Positions 1 through 6,702 of a DNA stretch of 64,000 nt are shown here, piece after piece (within the stretch, counting starts at the first letter, position 1; the number at the start of each line of letters is the position of its first letter). Source of the stretch: Euryarchaeota archaeon UBA438 (GTDB lineage Archaea; Thermoplasmatota; Poseidoniia; Poseidoniales; Thalassarchaeaceae); assembly GCA_002504435.1 (NCBI GenBank), contig DAQP01000043.1, positions 16,557-80,556 on the forward strand, read 5' to 3'. The position numbers were made by a program, and so were the translations under genes. A model generated the notes under the pieces. That model made no database searches. It saw only the letters and a list, made by a program, of their open reading frames with translations, and was not told the DNA's origin.

Positions 1-930
1 AGTCCATACGATGACGAAGGGCATGGTACTGCGATGGCTGGAATCATCGTGGCGGAGGGTGGTTTGACAGGAGTTTCTCCCGGGGTTTCGCTGATGGTTG
101 CGAAGGCGATAGGTTCGGATGGCTCTGGGACTGACTCGGTAATTGCCGATGCGGTTGATTGGTGTGTTGACGGGGGTGCAGAGGTAATTTCTCTAAGCCT
201 AGGCGGGGACCAAGGGATTGGCTCGGGCCTATTCACCACCGATGCTCTCGAGCAGTCTGTCGAGGACGCAATCCAGGAAGGCGTGTTTGTTGTAGCGGCA
301 GCAGGGAACGATGGTAATGACGATGATGGGGACGTGGAGTCTCCAGGTTCTGTGGAGGACGTGATATGCGTTGGCGGAATTACTAGGACCGGTGCAATCT
401 GGTCAGGTAGTTCCGAGGGCGATAATGACGGGAGGCTTTGGCCGAACCCCATACTTCCACGACAAGACCCAGACAAGAAGCCAGAATTGGTGGCGCCTGG
501 GCATGAGGTCCCAGTCCTGATGGCGAGCGGGGTTGGAAATGGTGCTTGGTGGGGATGGTCAAGCGGGACATCCGCAGCTACTGCTTGGGTTTCAGGTTCA
601 ATCGCTATACTGCTGCAAGCACACCCGGAGTTGCAGAGAGGGGGAGAGCAGGGAGGAACGGGTGCAATTGAGGAAGTGAAAAGTGTCATCATGGAGAGCT
701 CACAAATGAAGGAGGGGCAGAGCGACCATGATTCCCACTACGGGTACGGGCTACTCGACATGGATTCGTTAATCGATTCTTTCGGGAACTCGAGTGGTGC
801 GGACAAAATGGGGGCCATTCAGATGGATGGCTCTGTAGCAAAGGAGGAGGCTCTGTTTAGGGAGGTTCAAGCAGCCCGTCGAACCACGGCGATAGTCCCG
901 CCGGTAAGCTCAACGAAAGCGAGTGAGTGA
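1..930 (+). CDS. Subtilisin-like serine protease (S8 family), 5' truncated by window edge
   Basis: The reading frame is open from base 1, so the N-terminus and the catalytic Asp lie outside the window. The catalytic His is in EGHGTAMAG at about residues 7-15. The oxyanion Asn is in AAAGNDG, and the nucleophile Ser is in SSGTSAATA (codon at 571-573). This is the S8 peptidase order His-Asn-Ser with typical spacing. The C-terminal tail of about 60 residues after the protease fold is low in recognisable features. Secreted subtilases fit a protein-degrading marine archaeon, but export cannot be judged without the N-terminus. The 3' end overlaps the convergent methyltransferase-like gene by 64 bases. 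Family assignment is secure; the substrate is unknown. Confidence 0.93.
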   Translation, partial: SPYDDEGHGTAMAGIIVAEGGLTGVSPGVSLMVAKAIGSDGSGTDSVIADAVDWCVDGGAEVISLSLGGDQGIGSGLFTTDALEQSVEDAIQEGVFVVAAAGNDGNDDDGDVESPGSVEDVICVGGITRTGAIWSGSSEGDNDGRLWPNPILPRQDPDKKPELVAPGHEVPVLMASGVGNGAWWGWSSGTSAATAWVSGSIAILLQAHPELQRGGEQGGTGAIEEVKSVIMESSQMKEGQSDHDSHYGYGLLDMDSLIDSFGNSSGADKMGAIQMDGSVAKEEALFREVQAARRTTAIVPPVSSTKASE

Positions 931-1721
931 TTGACACTAACTGACTTGGCGAAATCAATCCATTCGTTGAAGGCGGCCACCTTTCTCTGAGCTTCAGTTG
1001 GCTCATCACCGGGAGAGGGCTCTCCAACATCCCCGGTTGGGACCTCGGGCTCGGGAACGATCAGTATTCCCCCTGGGGCAAGAATTTCGAATGCAGATTT
1101 GGCAGCACTGGGCCTTTCCGAATCCGGAAGATCGATGATTACCAGATGTAGTCCGGTAGGAATTGATGAAGGCCTTGCTGACTCGGGGAGAGAAGCTGAA
1201 GCAGCTGACCACGTCCTTGCCTCGGCCACTACCTCCGACCACTTATTTCCAACAACTCTGGCCCAACCTTCTGCATCGTACCTCCTAATCAGGCGGTCGA
1301 TGATTACACCAAACCTTGCACCTTCCTCGACAATGATGAATGAGTCTGGTTTGCTACTTTCATCGGGGGTGTCCACGGAGGGGTCGCCGCACCACATGTC
1401 AAGGAGCCATGCCGAAAGATGTCCGATGCCGCCCCCAACAAGAACAACGTCTCCAACTGGAACTCTTGAAGAAATGTCACGAATTCTGGCCCTCATTGAC
1501 CTCGGCATTGTCCTAAGGCCCATCAGCAACATCTGCTCGCCTATTGATGAAGCGATCAGTGGTTCCGAATCGCCCCTCTCTACATCCTCAGAGAGTAGTT
1601 TCTCCAACATTTCCCTTTCAGACATTTGCGGGAGGCCAAAACCACTGGAGCCTCCTGCCATGTATTGCGGAAGGGTTGCCACTATTGAAAATAGACTGCT
1701 CGGTGGCTTCAAGAGAGGCAT
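867..1721 (-). CDS. Class I SAM-dependent methyltransferase-like protein
   Basis: The 284-residue protein has a Rossmann-type methyltransferase core. The glycine motif LVGGGIGHLSAW lies at about residues 94-105. An acidic residue follows the next strand (IIVEEGARFG), then come LVIIDLPD and LAPGGILIVPEPE, which resemble motifs IV and VI of class I enzymes. The ATG at 1721 was chosen because it leaves 15 bases to the divergent ATG at 1737; a longer reading would run through that neighbour. About 80 N-terminal residues before the core may bind substrate. I cannot name the substrate. It ends inside the 3' end of the convergent protease gene. Confidence 0.72.
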   Translation of the reverse strand: MPLLKPPSSLFSIVATLPQYMAGGSSGFGLPQMSEREMLEKLLSEDVERGDSEPLIASSIGEQMLLMGLRTMPRSMRARIRDISSRVPVGDVVLVGGGIGHLSAWLLDMWCGDPSVDTPDESSKPDSFIIVEEGARFGVIIDRLIRRYDAEGWARVVGNKWSEVVAEARTWSAASASLPESARPSSIPTGLHLVIIDLPDSERPSAAKSAFEILAPGGILIVPEPEVPTGDVGEPSPGDEPTEAQRKVAAFNEWIDFAKSVSVNHSLAFVELTGGTIAVVRRAA

Positions 1722-1736
1722 GCTGACCGCAGGGCC

Positions 1737-2333
1737 ATGGAGGAAGCTGTGGGGGATGACCAAGTGGCCGACGTTGCACAGTGTCCGGGGTGTTCGGATC
1801 TGACCGAGCATGAGGTTCTGAGCAGAGCGGCAAAGGGAGCTGGAGAGGATCTCCTTGTGAGGTGTGTTTCCTGTTCTAATGTCCATAGGATTAGCCTCAG
1901 ACCCCCGTCTTCAACTTCGGTTAGGGCAACTCTCTCTGATGGTGCGGATAGCTTTTCGGCGTTGATTGAGTCCGATGCAGATGAGGAGATCTCAAAGGGT
2001 GACCTTTTCCAGTTTGATGATGCCCATTGGCAAGTCACAAGAATAGAAATCGGGGACAAGATGCCAGTCAATTCTTCGGAAGCGAACAAGATAACATCGA
2101 TGTGGGCGATCCGCAAGGACGCTTGTGTGGTCAGGCTAACTCTAACTGAGGGGGAAGTCAGCACACCCTCGAGTATTGAGTGCGATCCTGAGAAAGTTTT
2201 CTCGTGTGGGACGGTGATGGTTCTGGATGGTAAAAAGTGGAGGATCAGGGCAATTCATACAGGTGCTGGGAGAACCCTGAGAGGCAAGAGAGTTGCTGCA
2301 GAAGTTAGGAGAATGTACCTACACTCGATATAG
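1737..2333 (+). CDS. HVO_0476-type archaeal zinc-finger protein
   Basis: A 198-residue protein with an N-terminal zinc ribbon: CPGC near residue 17 and CVSC near residue 45. An all-beta body follows (VLDGKKWRIRAIHT, RGKRVAAEVRRMY). This matches my recollection of the archaeal HVO_0476 family zinc-finger proteins, whose molecular role is not established. It starts 15 bases from the divergent methyltransferase-like gene, so the two probably share a bidirectional promoter. It ends 3 bases before the convergent proline dehydrogenase gene. Confidence 0.7.
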   Translation: MEEAVGDDQVADVAQCPGCSDLTEHEVLSRAAKGAGEDLLVRCVSCSNVHRISLRPPSSTSVRATLSDGADSFSALIESDADEEISKGDLFQFDDAHWQVTRIEIGDKMPVNSSEANKITSMWAIRKDACVVRLTLTEGEVSTPSSIECDPEKVFSCGTVMVLDGKKWRIRAIHTGAGRTLRGKRVAAEVRRMYLHSI

Positions 2334-2336
2334 TGA

Positions 2337-3290
2337 TTACCTGCGATTTGTCCATGGCATTAACAGAGCTTTCACTACGTGGCTAGCCACTTCTGGGTTC
2401 TCTCTGAGCCTCCTGAGTCCATACTCATACCACCTAGTCCCATAGGGAACGTAGACTCTCGTAAGGTGGCCCTTTGAAGCAAGACCCCTCCTTACATCGC
2501 CCCTGACCCCCAAGAGAAATTGGAATTCGTACCCCGGACCCTTTTTCTCTAATCCCGTAGAATCTGAGTTGTCCATGCCCCTATTTCTTAATTCGGCCAA
2601 GGCGTGATCTATTACTGGAAAATCATGTGAGGCGATTGCTGTATACGCCCCTCGATCCAACATGGATGTAACTGCTCGATTGGTGGCTTCAACAATGTCA
2701 GAGTAATTCGTATGGGCTATGTTCCCAGGCTCCAGATATATTCCTTTACATATTCTGAAGTCGGTTTTGTCGGCTAGGGAAGAGCAAATTGAGTCAATAT
2801 CTGATTCGGTCCTATGTAGCCTCCCCTGCAAGACTACTCCGATGTTTGTAAGGCCCTTGGAGTGCATGGCCAGCATTACATCGATAGTTTCCTGGGTGAC
2901 TCTGCTGTCCTCCATGTCCAGCCTTACGAATGAGTCCAGCTTCTGCGCTTTCCTGGTAATTGACTCTATGTTAGAATAAGCAGAGTCCCTGTTTACGAGT
3001 AATCCGAAAGCTGTTGGTTTTATGGAAATATTTGCGTTCAATCCGTGTTCTTCGATTGCATCCAATAGTCTGGAGTATTCTTCTAGGAAGTAGCTCGCTT
3101 CCTCCATGGAACTGATTTCTTCCCCCAAGACGTCGACTGTGAAGCAGGCGCCCTCCGCTGATAGTTTTCTCATCGTTGCGATTGCGTCAGACATTTCTGA
3201 TCCTGCCACATATCGCATGGCCACACGCTTTACGATGAACTTCGGAGCCAATGGCATTGATGCCACGATGAGACGCCCGAACAGTGCCAT
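2337..3290 (-). CDS. Proline dehydrogenase
   Basis: FAD enzyme oxidising proline to pyrroline-5-carboxylate, the first step of proline catabolism. The 317-residue protein has the TIM-barrel ProDH signatures: SIKPTAFG, VRLDMEDSRVT, GVVLQGRLHRTE, RICKGIYLEP, AIASHD, and the C-terminal substrate-binding helix PYGTRWYEYGLRRLRENP. Length matches monofunctional bacterial/archaeal ProDH rather than bifunctional PutA; no P5C dehydrogenase is adjacent. It fits the amino-acid-consuming profile of this window alongside glutamate dehydrogenase and the branched-chain complex. Start is ATG at 3290. Confidence 0.93.
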   Translation of the reverse strand: MALFGRLIVASMPLAPKFIVKRVAMRYVAGSEMSDAIATMRKLSAEGACFTVDVLGEEISSMEEASYFLEEYSRLLDAIEEHGLNANISIKPTAFGLLVNRDSAYSNIESITRKAQKLDSFVRLDMEDSRVTQETIDVMLAMHSKGLTNIGVVLQGRLHRTESDIDSICSSLADKTDFRICKGIYLEPGNIAHTNYSDIVEATNRAVTSMLDRGAYTAIASHDFPVIDHALAELRNRGMDNSDSTGLEKKGPGYEFQFLLGVRGDVRRGLASKGHLTRVYVPYGTRWYEYGLRRLRENPEVASHVVKALLMPWTNRR

Positions 3291-3323
3291 CTTACCTTCG
3301 AGGAGGCAGGAGAGACTTCACGA

Positions 3324-4265
3324 TTACTCTTGAGACAAATCCCTTCCTCTCAGAACGGGGACTCCATTTTCCTCGAGGAAATTAACCAGAAGCGATCTTT
3401 CCCAGCCCCTGAAAGACTTCCTGTCGAGGTGGGCGAAGATTTCTCCCCCGGGGAATGCGGCTCGTGTCGCCTCTATGGCGGAGGAAGCTGATTCCTTCCA
3501 GTTTCCACCGGGAATCTCCGATTCTAATTCCGACTTTTCGAATCTGAGAGAGTAGTTTGCCAAAACGTGCCCCAGCCAAAAGTCTCCAGATTCGACCACG
3601 GACTTGTGCCGCGGCGCGTAGTGGCCCCCGCCAAAACCCACCATGACTGAGCCACTGCCGGCCCATTCTCCCTGTGGTTCGGCTCCATTAAGTCCGAGAA
3701 CATCACAGATTACGGTCGACCAAACCATTGCTGCATCTTTTCTATTCCACTCTGCCTCAGTAGAGCCTATCTCAATGTACAGGGATGGGGTCTCGAGCCT
3801 CGGACCATGGTGCGTAGTCTCCATTGTAAGATCGAAGTCCCCCTCAAGGCCGTTTTTTCTTGCCACCTCTAGCATCTTCCTGTACAACGATGAAAACCTC
3901 GGCGAAGGAGGGACAACGTGCCCATTAACGCCCCCTGCCACCCCTTTCTCACCTGTTGGGGTGATTCCTGGAAGGCCAATTGCGTGAAGTGTTATTGCGG
4001 GCGTATTTGTTGACGAAACGTGCCTAGATAGGACTAGAACTTCGTCGATAGAATCGCCGGTCTCATCCATGTGGACCATATCGATTTCATCCGCATGAAT
4101 ATGCAACTCGTCAATCTCTAGGATCGTAACCGGCCTCTCAGAATGACGGCGAACTCTTCCGTGATCAAAATTCTCGACGTTTTGCCAGTCCGAAGATTCG
4201 ACTAACGCTCGAGCAAGATTAATCGAGGCCTCGTCGAGGGTGGAGCTGAGGATGAGTGAGGCCAT
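3324..4265 (-). CDS. dtdA: D-aminoacyl-tRNA deacylase, archaeal DtdA/GEK1 type
   Basis: Removes D-amino acids wrongly attached to tRNA. The 313-residue protein carries the DtdA signatures METTHHGP, YIEIGSTEAEW and GFGGGHYAPRH, which hold the zinc-binding and catalytic His residues of this PNP-like fold. I chose the ATG at 4265 because the protein then begins MASLILSST, a normal first strand; the upstream extension has no family support. Gene order with proline dehydrogenase on the same strand (33-base gap) suggests cotranscription. Confidence 0.93.
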   Translation of the reverse strand: MASLILSSTLDEASINLARALVESSDWQNVENFDHGRVRRHSERPVTILEIDELHIHADEIDMVHMDETGDSIDEVLVLSRHVSSTNTPAITLHAIGLPGITPTGEKGVAGGVNGHVVPPSPRFSSLYRKMLEVARKNGLEGDFDLTMETTHHGPRLETPSLYIEIGSTEAEWNRKDAAMVWSTVICDVLGLNGAEPQGEWAGSGSVMVGFGGGHYAPRHKSVVESGDFWLGHVLANYSLRFEKSELESEIPGGNWKESASSAIEATRAAFPGGEIFAHLDRKSFRGWERSLLVNFLEENGVPVLRGRDLSQE

Positions 4266-4337
4266 GATTTGGCAAGGCGGGCCATACTTCAATGCTTTCA
4301 GCCACACCTTGAAGCGGGATGATTAGGACGAGATAGC

Positions 4338-5246
4338 ATGCAAGAGCTGGGGTTCAACCCTGTCAGGGTCGACAAAGGTGACTCGCTCTCTGTGATAGTT
4401 GGTTCCATGGGGGAGATCATGAAGGTTGACTCAGAAGGCCGAACGGTCGGGAATTTTTCAGTTCCTTTTCCTTCTCAGCCGACATATGGAACTATTTGTT
4501 CGGGAAAGTGGATCGGTGCATGGGTCGACAGGGGATTCAAGAAGGCATGCATGGGAGCCATCCCTCTCGATGGTGAATTGGACTTCGGAAGAGGGCGTGA
4601 TTTCCTCAGGACAATGGGTAGTTCGGCCTCTGATGTCCTACCAGACTCTTGCCTCTGGACCAGGGACATAGAGGGGGAGCCGATGGGGCTGACAAGCAAT
4701 GGGGGGGAGATAACCTTCGGAGTCCTGAATACTGGGATTTACAGGGTGGATGGGGGTGCGAATGAAATCTGGAGATCCCCCTACCCCCAATGGCCAGAGC
4801 TACAAGATTTCAGCAACGTTGACTCGATTATTGACATGGTCCATACTCCCGACGGGATTGCCATTTGGTCGGAATCTGGAGGGGTTTCACTAGTTTCCGA
4901 GGACAAAGGGGCCGTCCTGAGATCAGAAGTTCTCAAATTGCCCGAGAGGGTGATCGGAGTGAGATTCGATGAAAGTATTGGATGGATGCTGATGATGAGT
5001 GGACGTTATGCCGCGATGATGAAGGAGATTGGGTCCGAGCCGTGGATTATCAATTTGCCAGGTCCGATGATGGACTGTGTAAATGCGGGCGATGGCAATT
5101 GGAAATGGACTGGTTGGAGGCATGATGGGATAATGGAAGAAGGTTCTCCACGAATTCTGGAAAGGGAAGATATCGGAGTATCGATTATCGGGGACAGGGT
5201 ACTAACCAATAGCGGCCGATGGAGGGGTCACGCCTTCACAGAGTGA
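4338..5246 (+). CDS. Uncharacterised protein, probable all-beta (propeller-like)
   Basis: A 302-residue protein with no motif I can name. It has repeated short segments of beta character around Trp and Gly (KWIGAWVDRG, IYRVDGGANEIW, GIAIWSESGGVSLV, NWKWTGWRHDG), suggesting a WD/PQQ-like propeller. There is no signal peptide or membrane segment, so it is probably cytosolic. It starts divergently from dtdA. Its last 19 bases overlap the convergent S27ae gene. Real coding is supported by length, by the absence of a competing long frame, and by its exact fit between neighbours. Confidence 0.6.
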   Translation: MQELGFNPVRVDKGDSLSVIVGSMGEIMKVDSEGRTVGNFSVPFPSQPTYGTICSGKWIGAWVDRGFKKACMGAIPLDGELDFGRGRDFLRTMGSSASDVLPDSCLWTRDIEGEPMGLTSNGGEITFGVLNTGIYRVDGGANEIWRSPYPQWPELQDFSNVDSIIDMVHTPDGIAIWSESGGVSLVSEDKGAVLRSEVLKLPERVIGVRFDESIGWMLMMSGRYAAMMKEIGSEPWIINLPGPMMDCVNAGDGNWKWTGWRHDGIMEEGSPRILEREDIGVSIIGDRVLTNSGRWRGHAFTE

Positions 5247-5395
5247 CCGCACTTGCCGCAAGACTTCCTGTCGCTATGTACTGCTAGAAATACCCCTGGG
5301 CCACAGTTCGGGCATGATTCGCCTCTGACGAGTTGGTCTCCGTCAATTGAATACTTGGAGTGCTTGGCGTTCCCATTGGGTGAACCCTGTGGCAT
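5228..5395 (-). CDS. rps27ae: 30S ribosomal protein S27ae (eS31)
   Basis: A 55-residue small-subunit ribosomal protein. The zinc ribbon is CPNCGPGVFLAVHSDRKSC followed by GKCG, the archaeal S27ae pattern C-X2-C...C-X2-C with the hallmark GPGVFLA. Its ATG (5393-5395) overlaps the stop of S24e as TAATG, so the two are translationally coupled. The S24e-S27ae pairing behind Rpo7-Spt4 is a conserved archaeal arrangement. The 3' end overlaps the convergent unknown gene by 19 bases. Confidence 0.95.
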   Translation of the reverse strand: MPQGSPNGNAKHSKYSIDGDQLVRGESCPNCGPGVFLAVHSDRKSCGKCGHSVKA

Positions 5396-5754
5396 TATTC
5401 ATCGCCTCCCTCTTCTTGTTCATCGGTTGATTGGGATTCTTCGGGCTTCGCCGGCTCATCACTTGCTCCATCTTCCCCTCTGAATTTGTTGTGCCTCCCT
5501 ACGATGTACGAGGGTTCGATGGAAGCAGCCTCTTCTGAGGCGTAGATTAACGCTAACCCAGTAGTCCTAGGCATACCATACCTTGTGCTTACGTCCTTGA
5601 CAAAAACCAATTCTGAATTTGCTCCGGGCTCAATTTTTGTTGCTGCGGATACCATTTCCTCTAATTTTGGAGTTGAGGAGTTTGGATGATCCCAAACAAA
5701 CCTAATCTCGACCCTGTCTAGCAGCGGATTGTCCTTCCTTTCGATTACTTGCAT
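5395..5754 (-). CDS. rps24e: 30S ribosomal protein S24e
   Basis: A 119-residue archaeal/eukaryotic-type small-subunit protein. Family features are IERKDNPLLDRVEIRF at the N-terminus, the PKLEEMVSAATK helix and VFVKDVSTRYGMPRTTGLALIY. The last 25 or so residues form a Glu/Asp-rich tail beyond the conserved fold, longer than in many archaeal homologues. It sits between Spt4 and S27ae in a four-gene operon. Confidence 0.95.
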   Translation of the reverse strand: MQVIERKDNPLLDRVEIRFVWDHPNSSTPKLEEMVSAATKIEPGANSELVFVKDVSTRYGMPRTTGLALIYASEEAASIEPSYIVGRHNKFRGEDGASDEPAKPEESQSTDEQEEGGDE

Positions 5755-5762
5755 AATTACAC

Positions 5763-5966
5763 CTACCTGATGTTAACCTTCAACGCATAATTCCCTGGCC
5801 GGGTGATGTTGAGCCTCTTTGCCACCTCGGACCTCTCTGGGTTGAGGATTACCACAAAACCCTGCCAATCTGTCGTAACAGGGGAGTTCGGGCAGTAGTG
5901 GCACTGCCCTTCCCCGTCCGGCAATATTGCATTGCAATCTCCGCATGCGAAAGGTTGCTTGGCCAT
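5763..5966 (-). CDS. spt4: Transcription elongation factor Spt4 (RNA polymerase subunit E'')
   Basis: A 67-residue zinc-binding factor that pairs with Spt5 on the RNA polymerase clamp. The ribbon CGDCNAILPDGEGQCHYCPN gives C-X2-C and C-X2-C ligands. The following WQGFVVILNPERSEVAKRLNI is the typical Spt4 core (SEIAKRL-like). It lies 1 base after Rpo7, the standard archaeal order. Confidence 0.95.
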   Translation of the reverse strand: MAKQPFACGDCNAILPDGEGQCHYCPNSPVTTDWQGFVVILNPERSEVAKRLNITRPGNYALKVNIR

Positions 5967-5967
5967 T

Positions 5968-6516
5968 TTAGTCGGTCTCCTTCAGCCAATCTGCCGCGCC
6001 CAGTCCATCCATCTTGCAGTTCAGACCAATCTTGCTGGCCCTGGGGTCATTCTGATTAATTGCCTTTGAGACAACTCTAGATCGTACATGGGAACCTTCC
6101 TCGATATGCTTACCGGTCTGGGATCCTTCAATTCTCCTAACCCCCATATTCACTTGGATCGGCTCGTCGAGAATCTGTGATTTGTGCAGTAGTGCTTCGA
6201 CGGGGCCTATCCTGACGAAAGCGCCATACTCCGAAACATCGGAAACATAGCCATCTACGACCTCATTATTTTCCATGTTGAAAAGAAGTGCCTTGAACTT
6301 CACTGCCTGGTAGATTGCGCCGTCTCCGTGGATTATCCTGCCTCTCCCCACTGGTTTATGGTCAAAGGTAAGGACCGTGTAATTCTCATCGGAATCAAAT
6401 CTGCCTTCGAATGCGTCATTTGCCAAACTGTCAATGTGGTCTTCTAAGCTGTGACCCTCTCTGATGTACTCGGCCGGGATGCGAATAGTGTCCTCTCGCT
6501 CAATTATGCTGTACAT
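5968..6516 (-). CDS. rpo7: DNA-directed RNA polymerase subunit Rpo7 (E')
   Basis: Subunit of the Rpo4/7 stalk that binds emerging RNA. The N-terminus MYSIIEREDTIRIPAEY matches the conserved Rpo7 start, which is why I chose ATG at 6516. The C-terminal S1 fold is visible in GYVSDVSEYGAFVRIGPVEALLHKSQI. An in-frame ATG at 6582 would add 22 residues without family support; that stretch contains a strong hairpin at 6554-6577 and more likely belongs to the leader. First gene of the rpo7-spt4-S24e-S27ae operon. Confidence 0.95.
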   Translation of the reverse strand: MYSIIEREDTIRIPAEYIREGHSLEDHIDSLANDAFEGRFDSDENYTVLTFDHKPVGRGRIIHGDGAIYQAVKFKALLFNMENNEVVDGYVSDVSEYGAFVRIGPVEALLHKSQILDEPIQVNMGVRRIEGSQTGKHIEEGSHVRSRVVSKAINQNDPRASKIGLNCKMDGLGAADWLKETD

Positions 6517-6553
6517 TTTTTCTGCCTCAGTGACGGACCGCTCCAAGCAGCCA

Positions 6554-6577
6554 GGACGGGGGGTTTCCCTCCCGTCC
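6554..6577 (-). promoter_or_regulatory. Stem-loop in the leader of rpo7
   Basis: Seen directly: a GGACGGG arm at 6554-6560 pairs with CCCGTCC at 6571-6577. GGG/CCC extends it inward around a TTT loop, with one unpaired T. It lies 38 bases upstream of the chosen rpo7 ATG, downstream of a TATA-like box at 6635-6640. A leader structure or autoregulatory site is possible; function is inference. Confidence 0.45.
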
Positions 6578-6634
6578 GTCATCGGCTAAGCCTCTGGAGG
6601 AGAAGTCCGTGCGACCCGGCGACCTGCCACTCCT

Positions 6635-6640
6635 GTATAA
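6635..6640 (-). promoter_or_regulatory. TATA-like box for the rpo7 operon
   Basis: Reads TTATAC on the minus strand. Archaeal initiation about 25 bases downstream would start the transcript near 6610, giving a leader of about 95 bases ahead of the rpo7 ATG at 6516. Position only; no experimental support. Confidence 0.35.
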
Positions 6641-6676
6641 GCGCAACGGACGGGCAGAAATGGCTGGCGCACCCCG

Positions 6677-6702
6677 ATATATGCTCAGACCGTAGGTCTG
6701 AG
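6677..6702 (+). promoter_or_regulatory. TATA box (6677-6682) with perfect 8-bp palindrome (6684-6702)
   Basis: ATATAT is followed at once by CTCAGACC GTA GGTCTGAG, a perfect inverted repeat with a 3-base spacer. It occupies the space between the TATA box and the expected transcription start of the downstream giant surface-protein gene. That is the classic position for an archaeal repressor operator that blocks polymerase recruitment. The regulator is unknown. Confidence 0.55.

Noticed and set aside
1099..1803. Long plus-strand open frame opposite the methyltransferase-like gene
   Set aside because: It lacks any recognisable domain, while the minus-strand frame has methyltransferase motifs in order. 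It is an antisense shadow.
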